Origin: Deltaproteobacteria bacterium
Lineage (GTDB): Bacteria > Desulfobacterota > Desulfobulbia > Desulfobulbales > VMSU01
Reading direction: 5' to 3'
DNA: 5,282 bases
NCBI GenBank assembly: GCA_024274995.1
Contig: JAJSAA010000193.1
Location: 1-5,282 of the forward strand
In this document: positions 1-5,181 of the stretch, piece by piece
How positions within the stretch are numbered: the stretch's first letter is position 1
Layout: each line of letters starts with the position of its first letter
Notes under the pieces: model-generated
What the model saw: only the letters and a program-made list of their open reading frames with translations
The model's database searches: none
Told to the model about the DNA's origin: nothing
Program-made: the position numbers and the translations under genes

Positions 1-636
1 AATGGTACTGAGGCGAATAATATCACCAGAGAGGTGGAAAAAGCGGTAAACAAGGCTCATAATTCGATGGATAATATAACTAATTCCATGGATGAGATTA
101 TTGAAGCCAGCCAGGAAACTTCTAAAATAATAAAAACCATTGATGAAATAGCCTTTCAGACTAACCTGCTGGCCTTAAATGCCGCGGTTGAAGCGGCCAG
201 GGCCGGAGAGGCTGGAGCCGGTTTCGCGGTAGTGGCCGAGGAGGTAAGGAATCTCGCCATGCGCTCGGCGGAGGCGGCCCGTAATACATCTACAATTATT
301 GAGGGGACGATTTCCAAGGTTCAGGATGGGGCGCACCTTGTTAACAGTGCTAATGAAGATTTTAAAATGGTTCAGAGCAATGTGACAAAGGTAACTGGAC
401 TTATAAATGAGATTGATCATGCCTCTCAGGAACAGGCTATTGGTATTGAAGAGCTTAACAAAACGGTTTTGGAAATGGAGTCGGTAACCAGGCAGAATGC
501 GGCAAGCGCTGAAGATCTGGCTTCCGCTATGTCTATGTTTAAGGTGAGTGAACATGGTGGGGACGCAGCGTCAAAAAGGGCCAAGGGAGACATGCTGGAA
601 TTTTCCAGTTCACGGCGGGATGAAGCTGGAGCCTGA
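1..636 (+). CDS. Methyl-accepting chemotaxis protein, C-terminal signalling domain (5' truncated)
   Basis: This is the cytoplasmic signalling part of a chemoreceptor, which would bind CheA and CheW and control flagellar or pilus motility in response to stimuli. The reading frame is open from base 1, so the sensor, membrane and HAMP regions lie upstream of the window; the GTG at 34 is an internal Val codon and not the start. The highly conserved hairpin tip is at about 139-280, with IDEIAFQTNLLALNAAVEAA followed by ARAGE, GFAVVAEEVRNLA and RSAEAA. Long heptad-like helices lie on both sides, as expected for a four-helix-bundle coiled coil. The last roughly 30 residues are a polar tail (SKRAKGDMLEF, SSSRRDEAGA) with no NWETF-type CheR-docking pentapeptide. 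Family membership is certain from the tip; the ligand cannot be inferred. No functional link to the downstream lipid genes is evident. Confidence 0.97.
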   Translation, partial: NGTEANNITREVEKAVNKAHNSMDNITNSMDEIIEASQETSKIIKTIDEIAFQTNLLALNAAVEAARAGEAGAGFAVVAEEVRNLAMRSAEAARNTSTIIEGTISKVQDGAHLVNSANEDFKMVQSNVTKVTGLINEIDHASQEQAIGIEELNKTVLEMESVTRQNAASAEDLASAMSMFKVSEHGGDAASKRAKGDMLEFSSSRRDEAGA

Positions 637-748
637 CACTGCTTAAGTTGCGGTCTTTGCCATTGCTGAAGAATTTGTTTTGATTGACAAATCTGCCTGG
701 ATAAAGTAACTGGTTCCTCAGGGTTAATCTCTTAGTGTTGTTGATTAT

Positions 749-856
749 TTATCCCTCTGCCGATGTATTTAATTTCATGGCCTGGCTGAGATATTCGCTC
801 GAAAGGCCCGTCTTTTTGATGATCTGTTCCTTACCCTGCTTAAATATGATTAGATT
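749..856 (-). other. Possible minus-strand coding remnant, unrecognised
   Basis: On the minus strand a frame stays open from just after a stop at 857-859 to a TAA at 749-751. It contains KQGKEQIIKKTGLSSEYLSQ followed by AMKLNTSAEG. It reads like a polar helical protein tail, and its codons often end in G or C, unlike the AT-rich spacer around it. The only ATG is near the end (776-778) and there is no upstream GTG or TTG, so it cannot be translated as it stands. A Shine-Dalgarno-like AAGGAG occurs on the minus strand at 874-879, in front of a different frame. A decayed gene end is possible; chance is about as likely. I do not recognise the sequence. Confidence 0.18.
779..817 (+). terminator. 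Candidate intrinsic terminator downstream of the chemoreceptor
   Basis: GGCCT (779-783) pairs with AGGCC (804-808). An inner stem, TGAG (787-790) with CTCG (798-801, including one G-U pair), encloses a 7-nt loop, and a small internal loop lies between the two stems. The hairpin is followed after three bases by TCTTTTT (811-817). It lies about 140 bp after the chemoreceptor stop codon, and its orientation would end that transcript before the PagL-like gene. The stem is interrupted and the distance is long, so the call is tentative. Confidence 0.3.
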
Positions 857-869
857 TTAGCGGTAAAAT
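840..869 (+). promoter_or_regulatory. Weak sigma-70-like promoter candidate upstream of the PagL-like gene
   Basis: TAAAAT at 864-869 resembles a -10 box (5 of 6 to TATAAT). TTAAAT at 840-845 is a poor -35 box with an 18-bp spacer. The element lies about 60 bp upstream of the ATG at 929 in an AT-rich stretch. A second -10-like TATAAG at 909-914 sits too close to the gene and lacks a -35 partner. Such boxes arise easily in AT-rich DNA, so this only marks the likeliest place for transcription to begin. Confidence 0.2.
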
Positions 870-928
870 TTCTCTCCTTAATTAAAGGCTGTTTACGAAA
901 AATTTTATTATAAGGTTTATCATCTCTG

Positions 929-1504
929 ATGAGAAATATATCTCTATTATTTGTCATGATTTTTGTTCTGGTGCTGTTAATACCCCCTGCCGCTAATGCT
1001 GCGAAAGTTGGGGACTCGAATTGGGTCGCTCTGGGCGGTTATGGCTTTACCCATACCAATCTGGGGCGGACAAATGTTTGGGTTGATACGGCTTTCCTGG
1101 CTCTGGGCTACGAAAGGGTGGCATCTGAGGAGTTTGGCCCGCCATTGTTGAAGGGTTATTATTCCGTCCGGGTCGAAGTGCCGGTTCACTATATTATTGC
1201 GCCGCATAACGGCTTGATGACGGGGATAAATTTTATTGGCCTCTGGACATTAACTGATGTCTCCCAAGAATATAAACCTTATTTCCTGGCTGGCGGCGGC
1301 CCGGTTTACATTGGCCCCAATATCCCTGGAATGTCCAAACATTTAAACGGTAATTATATGTTTGGAATGGGGGTCGATTTTGACGCCGGGTTTTCCAGAA
1401 AAATTAAGTTGGAATACCGCTTTAATCATATCTCAAACGGGGGGCAGAAAGAACCCAACGTGCCATTGAATTCAAGCCGCCTAATGGTTGGATTTTCTTT
1501 TTAG
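929..1504 (+). CDS. PagL-like lipid A 3-O-deacylase / acyloxyacyl hydrolase family outer-membrane protein
   Basis: This is a 191-residue secreted protein of the PagL family, whose known members are outer-membrane beta-barrels that remove the 3-O-linked acyl chain from lipid A. Residues 1-24 form a signal peptide: Arg2, a hydrophobic core (LLFVMIFVLVLLI), then PPAANA with likely cleavage after Ala24. The mature part has alternating beta-strand patterns, the family's PYFLAGGGPVY segment (about 117-127) and the active-site strand FNHISNGGQKEPN (165-177). It ends in Phe191, as barrel proteins commonly do. His167 and Ser169 match the catalytic His and Ser of PagL. The third catalytic position, Glu fourteen residues after the His in PagL, is Asn181 here. 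The ATG at 929 is supported by the signal peptide; AAGG at 912-915 is a distant ribosome-binding candidate. Family assignment is firm; deacylase activity is less sure because of the Asn. It lies 136 bp upstream of the acyl-lipid operon. Confidence 0.87.
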   Translation: MRNISLLFVMIFVLVLLIPPAANAAKVGDSNWVALGGYGFTHTNLGRTNVWVDTAFLALGYERVASEEFGPPLLKGYYSVRVEVPVHYIIAPHNGLMTGINFIGLWTLTDVSQEYKPYFLAGGGPVYIGPNIPGMSKHLNGNYMFGMGVDFDAGFSRKIKLEYRFNHISNGGQKEPNVPLNSSRLMVGFSF

Positions 1505-1587
1505 AGCCCGATGATTACCAGATAAAAGATCACCAGGGGCATAAAACCGCCAGCTATGCCTCTTAACGCAAAACTCTGACCGGACAA
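1501..1587 (-). other. Possible small hydrophobic peptide or gene remnant, convergent with the PagL-like gene
   Basis: On the minus strand, a TTG at 1585-1587 opens a 28-codon frame ending at TAA 1501-1503, which overlaps the end of the PagL-like gene. The peptide contains SGQSFALRGIAGGF and then a hydrophobic run, MPLVIFYLVIIGL, that could span a membrane. There is no good ribosome-binding site in front of the TTG, and the codon before it is TAG; the frame upstream of that TAG is open for a further 12 codons. It could be a tiny membrane protein, a decayed membrane-protein tail, or chance. I do not recognise it. Confidence 0.18.
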
Positions 1588-1640
1588 CTACTGATTCAGC
1601 CAAGACTGATTAATTAAGGGAATTTCCTACATTATCTATT

Positions 1641-1898
1641 ATGCAAAGAGAAGATATAAAAAGGCAGATATTAACAATTCTTGAAGATTCATTTGAGTTT
1701 GAGAATCCCGGCCTGAATGATAATCTCCGGGACGAGCATGGATTTGACAGTATTGATGCCATCGAATTGCTGGGAGAAATCGAAAAGATTCTTGGTTTTT
1801 CTCTTACCAGGGCGGAAAAAGAGAAGGCCATGACTATCCGCACCATCAATGATATTTTAGATTATATTGAAGTTATTGCCTCTGAGCATAGCAGGTAA
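1641..1898 (+). CDS. Acyl carrier protein (pathway-dedicated)
   Basis: This is an 85-residue acyl carrier protein, the small acidic scaffold that holds acyl intermediates on a phosphopantetheine arm. The attachment site is Ser37 in GFDSIDAIELL (34-44), the classic D-S-[IL]-[DE] motif at the start of helix II. An N-terminal helix (about 3-17) and the C-terminal TIRTINDILDYIE helix (about 66-78) complete the fold, and the length is normal for a free-standing ACP. The ATG at 1641 is the only sensible start. AAGGG at 1616-1620 is about 20 bp away, so the ribosome-binding site is poor. The gene is followed 42 bp later by the ketosynthase, its natural partner. Position next to a ketosynthase, acyltransferase and radical SAM gene, with no fabD, fabG or fabZ in view, suggests a specialised carrier and not the housekeeping AcpP. 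Confidence 0.93.
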   Translation: MQREDIKRQILTILEDSFEFENPGLNDNLRDEHGFDSIDAIELLGEIEKILGFSLTRAEKEKAMTIRTINDILDYIEVIASEHSR

Positions 1899-1940
1899 CA
1901 CCCCCTGGCAGGTGACTTACATATAATACAGGCGTATTTA

Positions 1941-3185
1941 ATGGAACGAAGAGTTGTTATAACAGAGTGCTCGGCAATTACCCCCATTGGCTACGCTAAG
2001 GATGATATAATCAAGAGCCTTAAAGAGGGGATATCCGGCGTAAAACCTTTGCGTGATGATGGTTTACTGACCGATTATATCCACTCGCGTGTTTTTGGTA
2101 CAGTTGATTATCCCATCGCCTATGATTTCAAACGCCTCTACCGTAAAACCATGGGGCCGGTGGCGTTTTATGCCTGCCAGGTTGCCAAAGATATTCTGGC
2201 AAGAGCGGGGTTGAGCCAGGAATTCATCTCTTCCGGACGTTTAGGGGTGGCCTTTGGCTCAACCCATGGCAGCCCGAGTATCCAGCGGCATATCTATAAA
2301 ACATTTTTCAGTAATCTTAAATCAGAGTTTTCTTCCATCGGCGCGGTGGATTATCTAAAATCCATGGTGCACACCACTGCGGTGAATATTACCCGGATGT
2401 TTGGTATTACCGGCCGGGTTATTGCCTCATCAACCGCCTGCACAACCAGCAGTCAGTCCATCGGCTTTGGTTACGAAATGGTGAAATATGGTATGCAGGA
2501 TGCCATGATCTGCGGCGGTGCCGATGAATATGACACTACAGCCGTGGCGGTTTTTGATAATCTGCTGGCCTGTTCGGTGGCCTATAATGATAAGCCGGAA
2601 TGCACCCCCCGCCCCTTTGACCGCAAGCGGGACGGCCTTGTGGTTGGTGAAGGGGCCGGGGCGGTCTTGCTTGAGGAATATGAGTCTGCTAAAAAACGGG
2701 GCGCTAATATCCTGGCCGAGGTTATCGGTTTTGCCTGTAATAATAATGGCGGTGATCTGATTCTTCCCAATATCGACGGGATTACCACCACTCTGAGGCT
2801 GGCTCTTGAGGAGGCGGGGATTAAGGCGGATGAGGTCGACTTTGTCAGCGCCCACGCCACCGCCACTAAAATGGGGGATGTGATTGAATCCCAGGCCATC
2901 GCCGCAGTTTATGGCGACTCTCCTCTAATTACCGGGCTGAAGAGTTATATGGGGCACACCATGGGGGCCTGCGGCGCCATAGAGCTTATTCTAACCATGT
3001 ATATGATGGAGAGCGGCTTTATCGCTCCGACCTTAAACCTGGAAAGCGTTGATGAACGATGCGGGATGATTAATCACACCAGAAAGCTTACTGCGGTGGA
3101 TACCAATATTGCGGCGATTCAGAATTTTGCCTTTGGCGGGGTCAACACCTGTCTTTTGATTAAAAATGGCAGCGCAGTCAGCTGA
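1941..3185 (+). CDS. Beta-ketoacyl-ACP synthase (FabF-fold, aryl-polyene-like type)
   Basis: This cytoplasmic condensing enzyme extends an acyl chain by decarboxylative Claisen condensation with malonyl-ACP. It has 414 residues, close to FabF. The thiolase-fold catalytic triad is complete: Cys167 in SSTACTTSSQS (163-173), His305 in SAHATATKMGD (303-313) and His339 in LKSYMGHTMGACGAIE (333-348). The C-terminal NFAFGGVN motif is at 395-402, and TPRPFDRKRDGLVVGEGAG lies at 222-240. The nucleophile context (ACTTSSQS), ATATKMGD in place of FabF's usual GTSTPxGD, and the tail APTLNLESVDERCG (362-375) resemble, from memory, ketosynthases of aryl-polyene-type clusters more than housekeeping FabF. The start at 1941 has a weak AGG 8 bp upstream (1930-1932). 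It probably acts on the ACP encoded 42 bp upstream. Catalytic competence is well supported; the product's chain length and chemistry are unknown. Confidence 0.94.
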   Translation: MERRVVITECSAITPIGYAKDDIIKSLKEGISGVKPLRDDGLLTDYIHSRVFGTVDYPIAYDFKRLYRKTMGPVAFYACQVAKDILARAGLSQEFISSGRLGVAFGSTHGSPSIQRHIYKTFFSNLKSEFSSIGAVDYLKSMVHTTAVNITRMFGITGRVIASSTACTTSSQSIGFGYEMVKYGMQDAMICGGADEYDTTAVAVFDNLLACSVAYNDKPECTPRPFDRKRDGLVVGEGAGAVLLEEYESAKKRGANILAEVIGFACNNNGGDLILPNIDGITTTLRLALEEAGIKADEVDFVSAHATATKMGDVIESQAIAAVYGDSPLITGLKSYMGHTMGACGAIELILTMYMMESGFIAPTLNLESVDERCGMINHTRKLTAVDTNIAAIQNFAFGGVNTCLLIKNGSAVS

Positions 3186-3238
3186 TTTACGGTTACGAGT
3201 TGGGGGTAATTTTCAGCCCTCGTTGAATAATTACATTT

Positions 3239-3994
3239 ATGGTTAATATTTTTAGTCCGATGTTTTTTGACTTTATCGTAACCGCTGTTCTCTGGTTTTA
3301 TTTCATCGGCGGATTTTTTCTGTTTTTCCTATTGTTTTACCTGCTCGCCTATACACTTTCAAGGAATCGAGAACTATCCTTTCAGTATCTCAACCATTTA
3401 TTTTACAAGAGCTTTTTACGCTTAACTAAGCTGCTTGTCCCTAAGCACTCCTGGCAGATTGACCAGGATATCACGAAAATCAGGTCTTCGGTAATTGTAT
3501 GTAATCATGTGTCATACCTTGACCCCTTGATTATTATATCCCTCTTGGCGCACCACAAAACCATTGTCAAAACCAGGTTCTTCCATATGCCGGTTTTTGG
3601 CTGGCTGATGAAAAATGCCGGCTATCTGCCCTCGTCAACAGATAAAAAATTCACCTTTTTGATGATTAAGCAGGTTGAGCGGATGAAGGAATATCTGCTC
3701 AAGGGCGGTAATCTTATTATTTTCCCGGAGGGCACCAGGAATAATACCGGCAATACAGGTGAATTTAATAAAGGGGCCTTTAAAATTGCCAGGCTCTGCC
3801 AGGCCCCAATAAAGGTTCTGCGTATCTGCAATAGCGACAAACTGTTTACACCAGGGAAATTTTTATTTAATACAAGAGTCAGGAATAAAATTACGGTGGA
3901 ACTTATTGGCAGTATCGAACCTGATTATCTGCATGCTCCGCCCACGGTGGCGGAACTGCGAAATTTAGTACAAAAGGCCTTCGCGACTGGATGA
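3239..3994 (+). CDS. PlsC/AGPAT-family membrane-anchored acyltransferase
   Basis: This is a 251-residue acyltransferase of the 1-acyl-glycerol-3-phosphate acyltransferase (PlsC) superfamily, which transfers acyl groups from ACP or CoA to a lipid or other hydroxyl acceptor at the inner membrane. A strongly hydrophobic N-terminal segment (about 9-40, rich in Phe and Leu) anchors it. The catalytic HX4D motif is NHVSYLD (89-95: His90, Asp95). The acceptor phosphate-binding type motif FPEGTRN is at 162-168, followed by FNKGAFKIA (176-184). The intermediate region (KTRFFHMPVFGWLMKNAGYLP, about 111-131) matches the family, but the common Asp-Arg after it is replaced by SSTDKK. No clear ribosome-binding site precedes the ATG at 3239, so translation may be coupled to the ketosynthase 53 bp upstream. 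In this operon it could attach the specialised acyl chain to a membrane acceptor. Family firm, acceptor unknown. Confidence 0.9.
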   Translation: MVNIFSPMFFDFIVTAVLWFYFIGGFFLFFLLFYLLAYTLSRNRELSFQYLNHLFYKSFLRLTKLLVPKHSWQIDQDITKIRSSVIVCNHVSYLDPLIIISLLAHHKTIVKTRFFHMPVFGWLMKNAGYLPSSTDKKFTFLMIKQVERMKEYLLKGGNLIIFPEGTRNNTGNTGEFNKGAFKIARLCQAPIKVLRICNSDKLFTPGKFLFNTRVRNKITVELIGSIEPDYLHAPPTVAELRNLVQKAFATG

Positions 3995-4002
3995 TTGTTT
4001 TT

Positions 4003-4018
4003 TAGACAAGTAGACAAG
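4003..4018 (+). repeat. Perfect 8-bp tandem duplication just before the radical SAM gene
   Basis: TAGACAAG occurs twice back to back (4003-4010 and 4011-4018) in the 35-bp gap before the ATG at 4030. The second copy is followed by AAAAGAGA (4019-4026), which holds the likely purine-rich ribosome-binding site. It may be a replication-slippage duplication or a small binding site; nothing more can be said. Confidence 0.6.
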
Positions 4019-4029
4019 AAAAGAGAATT

Positions 4030-5070
4030 ATGAAAACATTTAACCTTGAATTTACTGAAGACGAAATACAGAAGGCAGTTGCCGATAACAGGCTTTTGTC
4101 CATGGAGATTGAATTCAGCCGGCGTTGTAACTTCTGTTGTTCGTACTGCTATGTGCCGACTAAAGAGGAACTTGACAGTGAACTCTCCAGGGCGGAATTA
4201 AAGGATGTCATCAGCCAGGCCCAAAAACTTGGGGCCGGTAAGATTATTATTCTGGGTGGTGAACCAAGTATTTATCCCCACCTTGGGGAGATGATCAGTT
4301 TTATCAAAGGAGAGGGGCTGGAGGTGGAAATGTTCACCAATGGTAGCGGAGTAACCTCTGAATTGGCTGATTTTATGGCTCGGAACAAGGTCAGAGTCGT
4401 CTTAAAACAAAACTCTCAGGATGAGGAAATTCAGGATCGTCTGGCCGGGAAAACCGGAGCCTTCCTGATAATTAAAAACGCCTTTAAAAATCTACGGCAG
4501 GCGGGGTATCCTGCCGCTGATAAATTTCTGGCCGTCAGCACTATTATCTGTCAGCAAAATTTAGCAGAATTACCAGAGATGTGGCAATGGCTGCGGGATC
4601 AGGATATAGAGCCATATTTTGAGGTGATAACTCCCCAGGGCAATGCCAGACAAAATACCTGGCTTGAGGTTCCGTCTGATCAGCTTAAAATAATTTTTTC
4701 CAAACTGGCCAGGATTGATAAAGAAAAATACGGTCGAGACTGGGAACCGCAGCCGCCGTTAGCCGGGAATCGTTGTATGCGTCATCAGGTGTCATGCGTG
4801 GTGACCTCTACCGGTGATGTTATGCCCTGCGTTGGGGTGACTATCACCATCGGTAATATTCGTCAACAGCCTTTGGCCGAAATAATAAAAAACAGCGAGG
4901 TAATAAACAACCTGAAGAATTTTCGCCAAACCATAAAGGGGGAATGCCGTACCTGTGATAAGGCCTCCGAATGTTATGGCTGTCGGGGGGCGGCCTACCA
5001 GTTGACCGGCGATTATCTCGAAGCCGATCCAACCTGCTGGTTAAATTCATCTTGTATGGATAAGCGGTAA
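4030..5070 (+). CDS. Radical SAM protein with C-terminal SPASM domain
   Basis: This is a 346-residue iron-sulfur enzyme that would cleave S-adenosylmethionine to a 5'-deoxyadenosyl radical for a difficult modification. The radical SAM cluster motif CX3CX2C is C33, C37, C40, in RRCNFCCSYCYVP; C36 is an extra cysteine beside the motif. The SAM-binding GGEP is at 76-79 and FTNG at 102-105. The C-terminal SPASM domain has C249, C256, G262, C267, then C306, C309, C315, C318, and C336 in DPTCW. By comparison with anaerobic sulfatase maturases this is enough for two auxiliary 4Fe-4S clusters: C249/C256/C267/C318 and C306/C309/C315/C336. C342 is additional. SPASM enzymes often modify peptides, but related ones act in cofactor and heme pathways. 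The ATG at 4030 follows a purine-rich AAGAGA. It lies 35 bp after the acyltransferase, so it probably belongs to the same acyl-lipid operon. Substrate unknown. Confidence 0.93.
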   Translation: MKTFNLEFTEDEIQKAVADNRLLSMEIEFSRRCNFCCSYCYVPTKEELDSELSRAELKDVISQAQKLGAGKIIILGGEPSIYPHLGEMISFIKGEGLEVEMFTNGSGVTSELADFMARNKVRVVLKQNSQDEEIQDRLAGKTGAFLIIKNAFKNLRQAGYPAADKFLAVSTIICQQNLAELPEMWQWLRDQDIEPYFEVITPQGNARQNTWLEVPSDQLKIIFSKLARIDKEKYGRDWEPQPPLAGNRCMRHQVSCVVTSTGDVMPCVGVTITIGNIRQQPLAEIIKNSEVINNLKNFRQTIKGECRTCDKASECYGCRGAAYQLTGDYLEADPTCWLNSSCMDKR

Positions 5071-5120
5071 AATTGTTATTTACGACGCCATCATTTATGA
5101 GAAGGTATATTATATTGGGG

Positions 5121-5165
5121 GTAAGCGCTCAATTACGTGCAGCAGGGCGTTCGTGGAGCGCTTAC
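5121..5165. repeat. Perfect 10-bp inverted repeat (stem-loop) after the radical SAM gene
   Basis: GTAAGCGCTC (5121-5130) and GAGCGCTTAC (5156-5165) are exact reverse complements separated by 25 bp. Inside the loop ACGTGC (5135-5140) and GGGCGT (5145-5150) can form a shorter imperfect stem. Related G-rich words flank the structure: ATATTGGGGGTA (5112-5123) and ATATTGTGGGGGTA (5166-5179). No T-tract follows on the + strand, so it is not a classic intrinsic terminator. It starts 50 bp after the stop codon and could be an operator, an RNA processing or stability hairpin, or a small dispersed repeat. Confidence 0.7.
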
Positions 5166-5181
5166 ATATTGTGGGGGTATT

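Noticed and set aside
34..36. GTG as the start of the chemoreceptor gene
   Set aside because: The frame is open upstream to base 1 and the protein lacks all sensor, membrane and HAMP parts, so this is an internal codon of a gene cut by the window edge.
684..712. TTGACA at 684-689 as a promoter
   Set aside because: The -35 match is perfect, but the bases at a 17-bp spacing (TAACTG) are a poor -10, and TAAAGT at 702 gives a 12-bp spacer.
782..799. Sigma-54-like TGGC...GC element
   Set aside because: The spacing between the GG and GC elements is off by one base from the required N10, and the TTGC box is not matched.
1922..1927. Perfect TATAAT just upstream of the ketosynthase gene
   Set aside because: No acceptable -35 box lies 16-18 bp upstream, and the site is within a 42-bp gap between two genes that look co-transcribed; AT-rich chance match is likely.
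2430..2899. Long minus-strand open frames opposite the ketosynthase gene
   Set aside because: They lie wholly within a gene with clear catalytic motifs on the + strand and have low-complexity, non-family sequences, so they are shadows.
3195..3223. Hairpin between the ketosynthase and acyltransferase genes as a terminator
   Set aside because: The stem is only five pairs plus a bulge, no T-tract follows, and the operon arrangement argues against termination there.
5121..5165. Integron attC site
   Set aside because: The inverted repeat ends lack the RYYYAAC / GTTRRRY core sites and no integrase gene is present.
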